Positions 15,334 through 25,320 of a stretch of 64,000 bases of DNA are shown here, piece by piece. Below the pieces are notes generated by a model. That model made no database searches, had not been told where the DNA came from, and saw nothing but the letters and a program-made list of their open reading frames with translations. This DNA is from Nitrospira sp. (GTDB taxonomy: Bacteria > Nitrospirota > Nitrospiria > Nitrospirales > Nitrospiraceae), in the NCBI GenBank assembly GCA_005116745.1, contig SWDS01000010.1:236308-300307 (forward strand), in the 5' to 3' direction. Both the position numbers and the translations under genes were made by a program. Position 1 is the stretch's first letter. Every line of letters starts with the position of its first letter.

Positions 15334-17595
15334 TTAGACGACGTGCTCCTTGTACGCTCGAAGCACTTCCAGTAATGTGGATTTCTTTACAGGCTTCGTG
15401 AGATGTGTGTTGCAGCCTGCTTCAAAGATGCGGGCCGCTTCTTCCTTGAGGGCCAGTGCAGTGAGCGCGATAATTGGTGTGGGTGGAAGATCATGATCCC
15501 GTTCCCACGAGCGGATTGCCCTTGTCGCGGTATAGCCGTCCATGACGGGCATTTGCACATCCATCAGGATGACGTCGTAGTGAACGGACTTGAATTTGTC
15601 CAACGCGATGGCGCCATGTTCTGCTACGTCAAGGAAGTAGTCGGTCGGCGTCAGATATGCTCGTACGAGCAATTGATTGTCAGGGGAATCTTCCACTAAC
15701 AATATCCGTAAGGGCCGTGTCGAAGCCGTCGACGGTGGCGTTGTGACTACCACACTCGTTGGTGGTGTTTCTTTTGTCCGGCCGATGGCGATTTCGATAG
15801 TTTGTGCAAGATCGGACCGTCGGATGGGTTTAATCAGATACCCGCCGAGACCAAGGTCATACGTCCGTGCGATATCGTCCGCCCAATGATGGGAAGTCAG
15901 CATAATGACGGTCGGGCAACTCCCCTTGGGCAGGGACTTCAGCTGTTCCACAACATGAAAGCCGCTCATCTCAGGCATGCGGCAGTCGAGGAGCAAGAGC
16001 TTGTACGCCTGTCCTTGTTCGGATGCGTGGCGGAGTTCGTCCAACGTGGTCATCCCATCGCTCGCTTCCGTCACCTGAGCCCCCCAGGCACTCAGTAGTT
16101 CACGGAGGATGAGGCGGTTGATGGGATGATCGTCCACGACCAGAACTCTGATTCCCTTGAGGTTGATCGGTGTTGCAGATTGCTGATGGCGCGGTTCTGT
16201 TTGAGCCTGAAGCAGGAGGGAGCAGTGGAAGGTGCTCCCCGTTCCCACAATACTTTCAGCCCAGATCCGTCCGTTCATATGTTCGGCAAGGCATTTGGTG
16301 ATCGCGAGGCCGAGTCCGGTCCCTCCATACTGCCTGGTCGTTGACGCATGTGCCTGCGTAAAATTGTCGAAGATCGAGACGAGTTTGTCGGACGGGATCC
16401 CGATTCCGGTATCGGTTATAGAAAACCGAACAGCACCGGCGATATTCTTATCGGAGTCGTTGGTAACACGTATGATAACCGAACCTTTCTCTGTGAATTT
16501 GATGGCATTGCCGATGAGATTGATCAATATCTGCGTCAGCCGCGTTGGGTCACCGACTAACTGATACGGCACGTTCCGATCCACATGGCAGGCAAGCTCT
16601 AGTTCCTTCTCGTTGGCTCGCATCGCCAGTATATCGATGGCCTTATCGATGACTTCATTCAGGTCGAATGCGATAGATTCCAACTCCAGCCGGCCGGCTT
16701 CGACTTTCGAGAGGTCCAAAATATCATTGATCAGATTCAAGAGTGTGCCACCCGCACGTCGGAAGATCCGTAGATACTTTCGTTGGTCTGGTGTGAGCGG
16801 AGTATCCCAGAGGAGATCGGCCATGCCGACGATGGCATTCATGGGGGTTCGGATCTCATGACTCATGCTGGCTAAGAATTCACTCTTGGCGCGGTTGGCC
16901 ACTTCGGCGGCTTCCTTGGCAACACGGAGCGCTTGTTCCACTTCACGCCGTTCAGCCGCTTCTAAGGCAAGGGATGTCATGGTTGCGAGTAGGCTGATGA
17001 GGTCTTCTTCATGCCGAGTCCATCGCCGAGATGTGCCGATGGACTCGGCACAGAGTGCTCCTACGAGCTTTCCGTTCTGCCTGATCGGCGCACTCAGCAT
17101 GGCATTGATACGGAAGGAGGCCAGGTACCACGGTGCTAGGTTCTTGAAACGTGGATTTCTGGAAACATCGTGAACTGCGATGGTGCGCTGTGTGCGCGTC
17201 AGCGATCGAAGATGTGCAGGCCAGTCTGAGAGCCAAAACACGAAGGAAGGGTTGGAATGGTGTCGTCCGGATGTGCACACATTGATCAGTTCGATGGCCG
17301 CGCGCTCATGAGTCAGCAGCCAGAGGCTGGCGCGTTTGACGTGCAGCATGCTGCAGCAGGCCTCTGAAATAACGCAAAAGACACGGGAAATGTCGCTGCT
17401 GTTCAAGGCCTTACTTTGTGCTAGTTTTCGGAGTGTGCCTTGATACTGCTTGAGCCGTGTGGTCGCACTCTGCTCCAATAAAGGGAGTGTTCGTTCAGAG
17501 AGTTTCCGTTCAGGGGAAGTGGTTCGTCTGGTCTTAGTGCGGGAATGACGAACAGCTCTCATGGTTGCGAGACTCGCTCTTGATGTCGTACCCAT
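15334..17595 (-). CDS. Hybrid sensor kinase (GAF-HisKA-HATPase-REC-REC)
   Basis: A 753-residue soluble hybrid kinase with no membrane helix. A GAF-like domain (about residues 60-215) is followed by a coiled linker. The HisKA domain has His246 in [13 protein letters not shown]. The HATPase has [21 protein letters not shown] and GGTGLGLAI. Two receivers follow, starting [12 protein letters not shown] and [12 protein letters not shown], with phospho-Asp in [13 protein letters not shown] and [13 protein letters not shown]. The signal would be sensed by the GAF domain in the cytoplasm. The start is uncertain: an ATG 33 bases further in is equally possible. It lies third in a four-gene minus-strand cluster. 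Confidence 0.92.
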   Translation of the reverse strand: MGTTSRASLATMRAVRHSRTKTRRTTSPERKLSERTLPLLEQSATTRLKQYQGTLRKLAQSKALNSSDISRVFCVISEACCSMLHVKRASLWLLTHERAAIELINVCTSGRHHSNPSFVFWLSDWPAHLRSLTRTQRTIAVHDVSRNPRFKNLAPWYLASFRINAMLSAPIRQNGKLVGALCAESIGTSRRWTRHEEDLISLLATMTSLALEAAERREVEQALRVAKEAAEVANRAKSEFLASMSHEIRTPMNAIVGMADLLWDTPLTPDQRKYLRIFRRAGGTLLNLINDILDLSKVEAGRLELESIAFDLNEVIDKAIDILAMRANEKELELACHVDRNVPYQLVGDPTRLTQILINLIGNAIKFTEKGSVIIRVTNDSDKNIAGAVRFSITDTGIGIPSDKLVSIFDNFTQAHASTTRQYGGTGLGLAITKCLAEHMNGRIWAESIVGTGSTFHCSLLLQAQTEPRHQQSATPINLKGIRVLVVDDHPINRLILRELLSAWGAQVTEASDGMTTLDELRHASEQGQAYKLLLLDCRMPEMSGFHVVEQLKSLPKGSCPTVIMLTSHHWADDIARTYDLGLGGYLIKPIRRSDLAQTIEIAIGRTKETPPTSVVVTTPPSTASTRPLRILLVEDSPDNQLLVRAYLTPTDYFLDVAEHGAIALDKFKSVHYDVILMDVQMPVMDGYTATRAIRSWERDHDLPPTPIIALTALALKEEAARIFEAGCNTHLTKPVKKSTLLEVLRAYKEHVV

Positions 17596-17646
17596 GGATG
17601 GCGTGACATGGGGGTGTGAATGACCAGCGAATAGTTGGGGCGGTCT

Positions 17647-18651
17647 CTAGTCGTCGTGTGACTCTTGAACCAGCGACAGAATACTGGCTGATTTGGTCCG
17701 ATTGCGTCCCTCTTGTTTCGCTTGATAGAGGGCCTGATCGGCGGCCCTGATGAGATCGGTAGGAGAAGAGTTTCTGTTCGGGACCATGCAGGCATACCCA
17801 ACGCTGATCGTCACGAGCTCCCCATCTGTGTGTTTCATACCTAGGGATTCAACCCGGCGTCGAAGATTTTCCGCGACCTGTGCGGTGCCATCAATCCCTG
17901 TGCCTGGCAGGACCGTCACAAACTCATCTCCGCCATAGCGGGCAACCAAATCGCCTGGCCGATTCACGGAGCTCGAAATTGCCGCAGCGACCTGTCTGAG
18001 ACATTCATCGCCGATTGTGTGGCCCTTGGTGTCATTATAATTTTTAAATCGGTCGATATCGAAGATAATGAGTGATACCGGAGTTGATTCGCGCGCCCCT
18101 CTCCTCCATTCCTGATCCAGAAAGTCATCGAACTGGCGTCGGTTGGTGATACCTGTCAATCCATCCAAGCAGGAGAGACGGAGCAACATCTGATTGGCTT
18201 CTTGGAGTTGGCGCATGACCTCGAGAAGTTCCTGCTCACGTGCGCGGCGGCGGTCGATTTCGTGGACAAGCCGGAGCACCGACCGTACTCTAGTCAGGAG
18301 CTCGACCTTATTGACCGGTTTGGCGACGAAATCCATGGCTCCGGCGGCAAACGCGAGTTGAAGATCGACCGGATCGGTCTTGACGGTGACCATGATAATC
18401 GGAGTGTCTCGGAACCGGTCGGCGGCTTTGATCTGGCGACAGGCTTCAATACCGTTCATCTGCGGCATCAAAATATCCATGAGGATCAGATCAACTTGCC
18501 CGCCGCTGTGCTTACCTCCGTCCAGGCCGAGATGCTGAAACGCGGCTGCGGCGGAATCCGCGGTCAGAATATTTTCATAGCCGGCAGCCGACAAAATGGC
18601 CTGCAACAGGAGTCGATCATCTGCGGAATCGTCGACGATGAGGATGCTCAT
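17647..18651 (-). CDS. Response regulator diguanylate cyclase (REC-GGDEF)
   Basis: A 334-residue PleD-like protein. The receiver domain occupies residues 1-125 ([15 protein letters not shown]). A coiled linker (about 130-165) leads to a GGDEF domain with an intact active site RYGGDEF (residues 240-244). An RxxD product-inhibition site (RPGD) lies exactly five residues before GGDEF. It should make cyclic di-GMP when phosphorylated, with feedback control. It lies in the same strand and cluster as the hybrid kinase and HPt, so it is a likely final target of that relay. Confidence 0.93.
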   Translation of the reverse strand: MSILIVDDSADDRLLLQAILSAAGYENILTADSAAAAFQHLGLDGGKHSGGQVDLILMDILMPQMNGIEACRQIKAADRFRDTPIIMVTVKTDPVDLQLAFAAGAMDFVAKPVNKVELLTRVRSVLRLVHEIDRRRAREQELLEVMRQLQEANQMLLRLSCLDGLTGITNRRQFDDFLDQEWRRGARESTPVSLIIFDIDRFKNYNDTKGHTIGDECLRQVAAAISSSVNRPGDLVARYGGDEFVTVLPGTGIDGTAQVAENLRRRVESLGMKHTDGELVTISVGYACMVPNRNSSPTDLIRAADQALYQAKQEGRNRTKSASILSLVQESHDD

Positions 18652-18695
18652 AAGTTCACACAGTCTTGGGGCAAGAAGCTTTTAAACGGTACCAG

Positions 18696-19334
18696 CTACT
18701 CTTGATAAACGCTAGGATAAAGCTTTTTGAGGCAGGGTTGACAGAGTCCGTGGCTAAACTCCGCTTCGGAATGTTCGCCGATATATTCTTCGAGTTGTTG
18801 CCAGAATCCACCATCATTACGGATGTTCTTACAGGAGGCGCAAATCGGAATGAGCCCGCGAAGCACTTTGACTTCACGAAGGGCGCGTTGGAGTTCCTCA
18901 TTGCTGCGGCTAAGCTCCGTTTCCCGTTTCTTGCGGCAATCCATCTCGTGCTTCAAGGTAAGCGCCGAGGAGACGCGGGCAAGCAACTCTACTCCGTTCA
19001 CGGGTTTATTGATGTAATCCATGGCGCCGGCAGAGAACGCTTCCTTGAGGCTATTAAGGTCATTCTTCGCGGTCACCATGATGATTGGAATGTTTCGAAG
19101 ATGCTCCTGCTGTTTGATATGTCGGCAAGCTTCCACGCCATCGATGTCGGGCATGAGAAGATCCATCAGAATCAAGTCGACCTTGACTGATGTTGGTGGG
19201 CCATCAAGGTTTAAGGCGGTAAACGCTGCCCGGGCCGAATCAACGGTGATAATCTCATCATGACCGGCCTTTGTCAGGATAGACCGCAGTAGGAGATGCT
19301 GGTCGGGAGAGTCATCGACTATGAGGATCGCCAT
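18696..19334 (-). CDS. Response regulator with CxxC...CxxC C-terminal domain
   Basis: A 212-residue protein. Its receiver (residues 1-125) starts MAILIVDDSPDQHLLL and has phospho-Asp in LILMDLLMPDIDG. A coiled coil (about 128-160) leads into a module with IPICASCKNIRNDGG, then EEYIGEHSEAEFSHGLCQPCLKKLYP. Two CxxC pairs suggest a zinc site. The same C-terminal module is known from the ends of many sensory proteins, but its job is unclear to me. It is the first gene of the phosphorelay cluster, and a paralogue lies at 9652-10269. Confidence 0.85.
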   Translation of the reverse strand: MAILIVDDSPDQHLLLRSILTKAGHDEIITVDSARAAFTALNLDGPPTSVKVDLILMDLLMPDIDGVEACRHIKQQEHLRNIPIIMVTAKNDLNSLKEAFSAGAMDYINKPVNGVELLARVSSALTLKHEMDCRKKRETELSRSNEELQRALREVKVLRGLIPICASCKNIRNDGGFWQQLEEYIGEHSEAEFSHGLCQPCLKKLYPSVYQE

Positions 19335-19417
19335 ACCACTTCTTAACGGCTAAGAGTAGACGAAACTAAAGCCACCCATGGAATAGGATTCAGTATAGCA
19401 AACGATGCTAGAGACGA

Positions 19418-19864
19418 TCAGGAGAGCTTGCTTTTGACCAGGTCGCTGATTTGCTTGCCGTCGACGGATTGCTCGGCGAGGCGGGCCATCACAGCCTTCA
19501 TGACGACTCCCATATCTTTCTGGGTGCGGGAGCCTGTCTCTGCAACGACCGCTACGACAATGGCCTCAAGCTCTTGAGGGGAGAGCGGTTTGGGGAGGTA
19601 GGCCTCGATAATTTCAATTTCCTTTCGTTCCTTAGCAGCCAGTTCCGTCCGTTGAGCTTTTTCAAATTGTTCGACGGATTCCCGGCGCTGTTTGACGAGA
19701 GTTGTCATCACGCGGCTCATTTCAGCATCATCAAGGTCCCGCTTCAACTCGACTTCTTTGTTCAGGACGGCGGCTTTAACCATTCGGATGACATCCATGC
19801 GAAGTTGATCGCGTGATTTCATCGCATGCTTGAGGTCTTCGGTCAGGCGATCGGACAGTGACAT
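19418..19864 (-). CDS. yqeY: GatB/YqeY domain protein
   Basis: A 148-residue YqeY-type protein. It matches the family throughout: LTEDLKHAMKSRDQLRMDVIRMVKAAV, EIIEAYLPKPLSPQELEAIV and KDMGVVMKAVMARL near the end. YqeY resembles the tail domain of the GatB subunit of tRNA amidotransferase, and its exact role is unknown. I favour the ATG at 19864 (MSLSDRL), preceded by GAGG. An ATG four codons upstream is possible. Confidence 0.9.
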   Translation of the reverse strand: MSLSDRLTEDLKHAMKSRDQLRMDVIRMVKAAVLNKEVELKRDLDDAEMSRVMTTLVKQRRESVEQFEKAQRTELAAKERKEIEIIEAYLPKPLSPQELEAIVVAVVAETGSRTQKDMGVVMKAVMARLAEQSVDGKQISDLVKSKLS

Positions 19865-20020
19865 GGGAGGCCTCATGGATTAGTGATTGAAACGGTTTTC
19901 GAAGCATACCCTCTTGGTTTCAATGAGTCAACGAGAGGAGTACGGAATGGTATTCAGATAAAGGGATGGTATGATACCGGTACGGATTGTATAGGTATCA
20001 TCACGAAGGGGAGGGTGTGT

Positions 20021-20242
20021 ATGTCGGAGAAAACGATATGGATGACGGGGTTCAAGAAGGAGTTGAGCGCTGCTGGCGTAGGGGTCGTGCTGTTGGCGAT
20101 GGGAGGTTGTGCCAGCGATGCACCAAAGCCTGCCCAGACGGTGACGCAGGACCAGGTTCGAAGCAATGCTGACAAAGCGTTTGAAAAACTGAAGCAAGAG
20201 GAAAAGAATCGTGCGATCGACTCTGGAGTAGGTCCTTACTAA
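20021..20242 (+). CDS. Small putative lipoprotein
   Basis: A 73-residue protein. A basic start (TGFKKEL) and hydrophobic stretch (AAGVGVVLLAMGG) end at Cys30 (MGGCAS), a weak lipobox because Met is at -3. The mature part is about 44 residues and ends in a Lys/Glu-rich helix (KAFEKLKQEEKNRA). The ATG at 20021 follows GGGGAGGG. The frame is open further upstream, but that part looks non-coding. Its last 4 bases overlap the end of the convergent MFS gene. Function is unknown. Confidence 0.6.
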   Translation: MSEKTIWMTGFKKELSAAGVGVVLLAMGGCASDAPKPAQTVTQDQVRSNADKAFEKLKQEEKNRAIDSGVGPY

Positions 20243-21642
20243 TTAAGGTTGATCGCCCGGCGTGAGAGTCGTCGCAGGGGTTTCAATAGCGGCAGTTCCC
20301 AGAGTAAGTGCTGGTGGGCACGCTGCTCCACATGGCGAGGCTCATGAAACGTGCGGAGAAGTGTCATCGAGACAATCAAGCGCAATAGACCGGAGAGAAA
20401 GAAGATAAACGGGAGATTGGAGACGGGCTCCAGCATCAAGTTCCAAGCCTGCAGCCTATCCGGTAGCGTGTTGATCAGTATGCTTCCGATCACGGTTCCT
20501 ATTGCCCATCCAATACCATTCACAATGCTTGAAATAGCAACCGCTTTCCCGCGATCCGTAGGCTGGACCACGTCGAAGACGTAGTTATTCAATCCAAGTC
20601 CAAGTCCTGCCCAGACCACGCCTCCAAAGAAATTGACGATGACAAGAAACGGCCATGCGGTCCCGAACAGATACAACATCGGCAGGAATGCTACAAGTAG
20701 CCCAGTGAAGGTGAGCAATGCCTTATTCCCAAAGCGATCGCCGAACTGCCCCCAGGCTGGCAGGGTCAGAAATTGGCCGATGATGCCGGCGGCCAGCCAG
20801 GTTCCATATTGCCAATGTGCGAGATGCAGGTCCTGAAGCAGGTAGATGACGAAGAATGGACCAGCAACCAACACAGCCGAGTGCATGAGACCTGAAAAGA
20901 GCAGGAAGTGGCGGAAATTTTTAGACGTGCCGGTGCGGAGAAAGACCAGAAATCCAGTTGGATTGCCACTCGGCTCATGCGATGGTAAACCGCGTACCTT
21001 CAGTAGTAAGAGAGCTGACGTGCTCCGGCAGAGCCCAGCCGTGAGGAACATCACGGCAAAGCCGATCCAAAGGAGTTGCTGTTGCTCGAAGAAACTCAAT
21101 AGCGCTCCAGCCAGGCAGAGTGCGAGAAAACTGGTCATTGCAATGGTGCGTGATCGTCTGGCGAAGTACGTGCCTCGTTCGTTAGGCTCAAGCAAGTCGG
21201 TGATGAGACTATTCCATGCAGGAGAAGTGAAATGAGTAAAGGTGAAATACACGGCGACGGCTGCGATGAGCAGCCACGGTCCTTGATCAGGCCAGAGCAA
21301 GGGCAGTACGAGAATGGGGATCCAGGCGAGGGATTGTCCGATGATGCCCCAGAAGACTTGAGAGGCCAGGCTGGGGAACCAGTGGGCGACTTTGACAGAA
21401 ACCAACTGCGCCCATGTGCCTAAGAGCTGGGGAATAGCCGAGAGAATACTCAATTGGAATGGTGTCGCGTGCAAGAGTAAGGCAAAGGCCGAGAGATACT
21501 GCTCGCCTCCGCCTTGGGCAATAGCCTGGAACAGTCCATCACGAATGCCAAAACGACGACCGGATTCGTGTGGCATGATGGGAGCGGGATCGTTGTCAGG
21601 AGTATGTCTAGTTGAATGTGGTGATGCTGGTTGGGCGGTCAT
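20239..21642 (-). CDS. MFS transporter
   Basis: A 467-residue membrane protein with about 12 hydrophobic helices and an MFS-like loop. It contains DLLEPNERGTYFARRSR between helices, similar to the helix 4-5 loops of MFS exporters, and DVVQPTDRGKAVAISSIV in the second half. The first 45 residues are hydrophilic, and an ATG at about 21576 is a plausible alternative start. The substrate is not deducible. Some members of this MFS type are annotated only as putative permeases. Confidence 0.82.
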   Translation of the reverse strand: MTAQPASPHSTRHTPDNDPAPIMPHESGRRFGIRDGLFQAIAQGGGEQYLSAFALLLHATPFQLSILSAIPQLLGTWAQLVSVKVAHWFPSLASQVFWGIIGQSLAWIPILVLPLLWPDQGPWLLIAAVAVYFTFTHFTSPAWNSLITDLLEPNERGTYFARRSRTIAMTSFLALCLAGALLSFFEQQQLLWIGFAVMFLTAGLCRSTSALLLLKVRGLPSHEPSGNPTGFLVFLRTGTSKNFRHFLLFSGLMHSAVLVAGPFFVIYLLQDLHLAHWQYGTWLAAGIIGQFLTLPAWGQFGDRFGNKALLTFTGLLVAFLPMLYLFGTAWPFLVIVNFFGGVVWAGLGLGLNNYVFDVVQPTDRGKAVAISSIVNGIGWAIGTVIGSILINTLPDRLQAWNLMLEPVSNLPFIFFLSGLLRLIVSMTLLRTFHEPRHVEQRAHQHLLWELPLLKPLRRLSRRAINLN

Positions 21643-21725
21643 AATAGGAAAGCCAAGAGCACTCTAGCATAGAACCAGCCTGGCACAAGGATTCATCGGA
21701 TGATGGCTGGCAATCATTGATCCCC

Positions 21726-22400
21726 ATGGCGTGCTTCAGTACGATAAATTCTATGGCGCAGGATGCTCCGGCAACAAGATGGTCAAGAGGTTGGTTGGCC
21801 GTTGGCGTGGTGTGCGTCGCCTTGCTCCATGAGCAGGTAGGGATTGCCAAGGACCTCCTGCCTCCCAAAGCGCAAGAGTCCACGGAGATTGGATCGACCC
21901 AAAGCCCCTCCTTCGACTATCAGGAAAAAGACATTCCGCAGTCGCTTTTTACTTGGATCAAGATGGCGAAAGGGTTCGAGGTAGAATGGGATACGTTTGG
22001 ACGTAAAGGGTGGTATACCCAGGATCCGCGGCTGAAACCGATCGGACTGAGTTCTATATTCACGCCGGAGATTCCAGCAATCTATATTGTTTTTGAAGTA
22101 GCCCCCTTGGAGGATCCGGCACAATTTGCAGTGCAATGGCATGTAGAGAAACTCAGCGGCCAGTTGAATGAGAAGCCGTTAGGGAAAGATGTATTGGAGG
22201 TGTCAGGACACGAGCGATATGGGTACCTTGAGTTGAAACGGTCAGGCGAGAAATGGCCGGTGGGCAATTATCTGGCGAAGATCTATATTGCGCCGCTAGG
22301 CCAACAACCGTTTCACGCCGTCAACCACGTCGGCGTGATGCGTTTTACCATTGCAGATGCTGTTCCTACCTGGTCTCCTGAACAGAAGTCGGTCAGGTAG
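21726..22400 (+). CDS. Secreted protein of unknown function
   Basis: About 224 residues. An N-terminal hydrophobic segment (WLAVGVVCVALLHEQVGIAK) suggests a signal peptide or anchor. The remaining domain is rich in beta-strand patterns (IYIVFEVAPLEDPAQFAVQW, GNYLAKIYIAPL) with no cysteines or metal motifs. It may form an Ig-like or beta-sandwich fold, but that is a guess. The start is uncertain (21717 TTG, 21726 ATG or 21753 ATG). It lies 21 bases before another small unknown gene, so they may form a unit. Confidence 0.6.
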   Translation: MACFSTINSMAQDAPATRWSRGWLAVGVVCVALLHEQVGIAKDLLPPKAQESTEIGSTQSPSFDYQEKDIPQSLFTWIKMAKGFEVEWDTFGRKGWYTQDPRLKPIGLSSIFTPEIPAIYIVFEVAPLEDPAQFAVQWHVEKLSGQLNEKPLGKDVLEVSGHERYGYLELKRSGEKWPVGNYLAKIYIAPLGQQPFHAVNHVGVMRFTIADAVPTWSPEQKSVR

Positions 22401-22421
22401 GTCCCTGGAGAAAGGATATTC

Positions 22422-22709
22422 ATGGGAGCGCGTGTGAAGGTCACAGATCCAGAAAAACTAGCCTTGCTCTATGAACGGTTTCGAGATGTGTGTTTGGTTG
22501 AGAAAGAGGTCTGGAAAGAAATCTTTATGCCACGGGAGGTGACCGGAGGGCCGGTCAGAACGAACATTCAGGATCGGTATGACGTTGAGATTAACGACCT
22601 CGACATTGAGCATGCCATTGAGGCCAACATCTCACGGGGGAGTACGATCTTGGGCGCGGCCATTGATGAGTACCGCGCCCACATCGTGTTTTTCAAGAAA
22701 CAGGATTAA
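22422..22709 (+). CDS. Small hypothetical protein
   Basis: A 95-residue soluble acidic protein with no recognisable family. The ATG has a good ribosome binding site (AGAAAGGA). The sequence looks alpha-helical at the start (PEKLALLYERFRDVC) and mixed later (RAHIVFFKKQD). It overlaps the end of the convergent htpX gene by 4 bases and probably shares a transcript with the secreted protein gene upstream. Confidence 0.6.
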   Translation: MGARVKVTDPEKLALLYERFRDVCLVEKEVWKEIFMPREVTGGPVRTNIQDRYDVEINDLDIEHAIEANISRGSTILGAAIDEYRAHIVFFKKQD

Positions 22710-23593
22710 AGCCTCTCCAACGCCGCGATCCGTACCTCAAGCGGGGGGTGCGTTGAGAATAAGCTCATAAACCCACCAGTGTTGCCTGAAATCTTCATCG
22801 TTGCGAGTGCGTCTTGCGTGGAGTATTCGAATTGAGCACGATTCACCCATCGATCAATCGCTCGGAGCGCACTGATCATCGAGTCTTTCCCGTACACCTT
22901 GGCAGCAAACGCATCGGCTCCAAATTCTCGACGACGTGAAAACCAACTGATGACGACGGAGGCCAGGATGCTGACGATGATCTGTATTACCAGTGACAGA
23001 CCGAAACCTAAGGCTGCCTGATCCCGCTCCGCGAAGAAACGCCGTACCCACATGGCGATGTAATACACAAAGGTGTTCATCAGCCCGGCTAGCACAGTCG
23101 TAGCGAACATGTCTCCGTTATAGACGTGACCCATTTCATGAGCCAGAACAGCCTTTACCTCATCTTCTTTGAGGTTCTCCAGTAATCCGGTTGACACCGC
23201 CACCATCGAATTGTTTTTGCTTGGTCCCGTCGCGAAGGCATTGGGATCGGGAGAGTTGTAGATCCATACCTCAGGCATGGTGATATTTAACCGTTGGGCG
23301 ATTTCCTGCACGGAACCATACACAACCTGTTCCGCGTGAGAACGAGGCTGGGTGATCTGCTGGCAGTCGAGCATGGCGCGCGCCATTTGCTTTGAGAATG
23401 CCAAACTGATGAATGCCCCACCGAACCCGAACATGGCAGCCCATACCAACGATGTTAGATCGACAGAACCGCGGACATCGACTCCGAACATCGGTAAGAT
23501 CACGTTGATCACAATGGGGATGGTGATTGACAGCGTCACCATGATGAGAATATTTGCGATCAGCAGCAGACCTACGCCTTTAAGCCACTTCAT
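22706..23593 (-). CDS. htpX: Membrane protease HtpX
   Basis: HtpX is an inner-membrane M48 zinc protease that degrades damaged membrane proteins. The 295-residue protein has two N-terminal helices (about residues 7-27 and 37-57), the zinc motif in VLAHEMGHVYNGD and two more helices in the middle. The third zinc-ligand region is RRREFGADAFAAKVYG. The ATG at 23593 (MKWLKG) is preceded by AAGGAGG and is preferred over an ATG seven codons upstream. Confidence 0.94.
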   Translation of the reverse strand: MKWLKGVGLLLIANILIMVTLSITIPIVINVILPMFGVDVRGSVDLTSLVWAAMFGFGGAFISLAFSKQMARAMLDCQQITQPRSHAEQVVYGSVQEIAQRLNITMPEVWIYNSPDPNAFATGPSKNNSMVAVSTGLLENLKEDEVKAVLAHEMGHVYNGDMFATTVLAGLMNTFVYYIAMWVRRFFAERDQAALGFGLSLVIQIIVSILASVVISWFSRRREFGADAFAAKVYGKDSMISALRAIDRWVNRAQFEYSTQDALATMKISGNTGGFMSLFSTHPPLEVRIAALERL

Positions 23594-23805
23594 TATGAGC
23601 CTCCTTGGAAACAAACGACCGCCTCATGTGAGGCAACGAGCTGAACTGCCATGATTATACACAAACCCGTTGCCTGCGACACACTGTCAGTCATAGAGTG
23701 CATAGGGCTATGAGTAAGACCTCATTATTCAAAGTCAAGATGAGTGAGGTCTCTGAAAGTACGTGGATAACCTTGACCGTCTCCCGACGCTCCTGTTAGA
23801 AAGCC

Positions 23806-24249
23806 ATGATCATGAGGGTTGATGCAACATGCTTCTGGACACTGGTGATAGGGAGTTGGTTGACCCTAGTGCCTATGTCGGTTGGACTCGCTGCGGATAC
23901 TTTCATGCCAGGCCCGCCGACCATTGTCTCCATTTCTCCTGATGGAGTTCAACGGGCTACCATTATTCTCGACAGTTATTCCTACTCACCGAACCATCTG
24001 GTCGTGGAGAGCGGCAAGCCAGTTGAGTTGACCTTGACGAGTCGTACGACATTCATACCCCATAACTTCGTCATGAAGGAGTTGTTGGCCGGTCTTTGGA
24101 TTGAGCAGGACGTTGGTGCAGGGAAAACTATCATCGCGAAACTCGTTCCCACTCACCCTGGGTTCTTTCCGTTCTTTTGTGATAAACGACTGTGGCCCAT
24201 CCCCAGTCATCGAGATAAGGGAATGGAAGGACTATTGGAAGTCAGGTAA
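23806..24249 (+). CDS. Periplasmic cupredoxin-like protein
   Basis: A 147-residue protein with a signal peptide (about residues 1-30, ending VGLAADTF) and a cupredoxin fold. The blue-copper ligands can be read as His in FIPHNFVM, then Cys, His and Met in FFCDKRLWPIPSHRDKGMEG. It probably carries electrons in the periplasm. Its TAA shares one base with the ATG of the squalene synthase-like gene (TAATG), so the two are coupled. The reason for that pairing is not obvious. Confidence 0.85.
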   Translation: MIMRVDATCFWTLVIGSWLTLVPMSVGLAADTFMPGPPTIVSISPDGVQRATIILDSYSYSPNHLVVESGKPVELTLTSRTTFIPHNFVMKELLAGLWIEQDVGAGKTIIAKLVPTHPGFFPFFCDKRLWPIPSHRDKGMEGLLEVR

Positions 24250-25301
24250 TGGATCTCCCCACGACGACCCTATCTTCCAAGCACGAGCTGCTCTGTGACC
24301 TTCTCAAGCAAGTTTCCCGTCTGTTTTACACAACGTTAGTTGTTGTGCCGGCGAATGTTCGTGATCAAGTAGGATTGGCGTATCTCTTTGCCCGGGCCGC
24401 CGATACGATTGCCGATACGGAACTGATCGACCGATCGCGTCGTCTCAGTTTGCTTCACCGCTTCAGCGAGCAATTTCTCGGTGAGCAGCTCGACTGGGCT
24501 CAGATTCGTACGATTCAGCAGGCTGTGGGACCGCTTCAACGCGTGTCGGCTGAACGAACCCTGCTCGAACGGTTGGACGAGTGTTTCCGCCTTTTGCTCA
24601 CCTGTTCGCTGGACGACCGACGTAGGATTCAGCGGGTGATGACGACCCTGACTCAAGGAATGGAAATGGACCTGAGTACGTTCCCTGGGGCTTCCGTGGA
24701 GGATCTCACCGCGCTCAAGACCTTTGATGATCTGGACCTTTACACCTATCATGTGGCCGGATGTGTCGGCGAGTTCTGGACCGATCTCATGTGCGCTCAT
24801 CGCAAGGCGCTGGCGAGCTGGAATATTCAGCAGATGTCGGACATCGGAGTACGATTTGGCAAGGGGCTGCAACTGACGAACATCGTCAAGGACATTGCCC
24901 ATGATCTGCAAAATGGGCGTTGTTATATTCCAGAAATGATGCTCCATGAAGCTGGACTGAAGCCGCAGGACCTGTTGCAGCAGACCAATCTTCCTCGCTT
25001 CAGACCTGTGCTCCGCAAACTCATTCGTCTGGCGGTTGAGCACCTTGATCAGGGTTGGCTCTATACGATGGCCATCCCACGCTACGAAACTCGGTTGCGG
25101 CTGGCTTGTATGTGGCCGATTCTCTCTGCCGGAGAATCGCTCAAGCTCGTCATGGATTCCCCTGATCTGTTGAATCCCGCCGTGAAGGTCAAAATCCCGC
25201 GCAGCAAGGTCTATCAGATCATAGCGATGACGACAGGTACCGCTGCGTGCGCATACGCCGGAACTGCCTATTGGGGGCATTTACGCAAGCAGATTGTGTG
25301 A
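24249..25301 (+). CDS. Squalene/phytoene synthase family enzyme
   Basis: A 350-residue prenyl-diphosphate condensing enzyme. Both Mg-binding motifs are present: the first in ARAADTIADT (DxxxD) and the second in NIVKDIAHDLQNGRCYIP. The family tyrosine/valine region YTYHVAGCVGEFW lies between. A hydrophobic segment at the C-terminus (IIAMTTGTAACAYAGTAYWG) could anchor it in the membrane, as in long squalene synthases. Squalene for hopanoids is the likely product, but carotenoid chemistry cannot be excluded. No hopanoid or carotenoid gene adjoins it. Confidence 0.85.
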   Translation: MDLPTTTLSSKHELLCDLLKQVSRLFYTTLVVVPANVRDQVGLAYLFARAADTIADTELIDRSRRLSLLHRFSEQFLGEQLDWAQIRTIQQAVGPLQRVSAERTLLERLDECFRLLLTCSLDDRRRIQRVMTTLTQGMEMDLSTFPGASVEDLTALKTFDDLDLYTYHVAGCVGEFWTDLMCAHRKALASWNIQQMSDIGVRFGKGLQLTNIVKDIAHDLQNGRCYIPEMMLHEAGLKPQDLLQQTNLPRFRPVLRKLIRLAVEHLDQGWLYTMAIPRYETRLRLACMWPILSAGESLKLVMDSPDLLNPAVKVKIPRSKVYQIIAMTTGTAACAYAGTAYWGHLRKQIV

Positions 25302-25320
25302 GGATCTGCAGGCCTTCGTC

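Noticed and set aside
24336-25280. 314-codon open frame antisense to the squalene synthase-like gene
   Set aside because: The plus-strand enzyme has both DxxxD motifs. The antisense product has no recognisable domain and no ribosome binding site.
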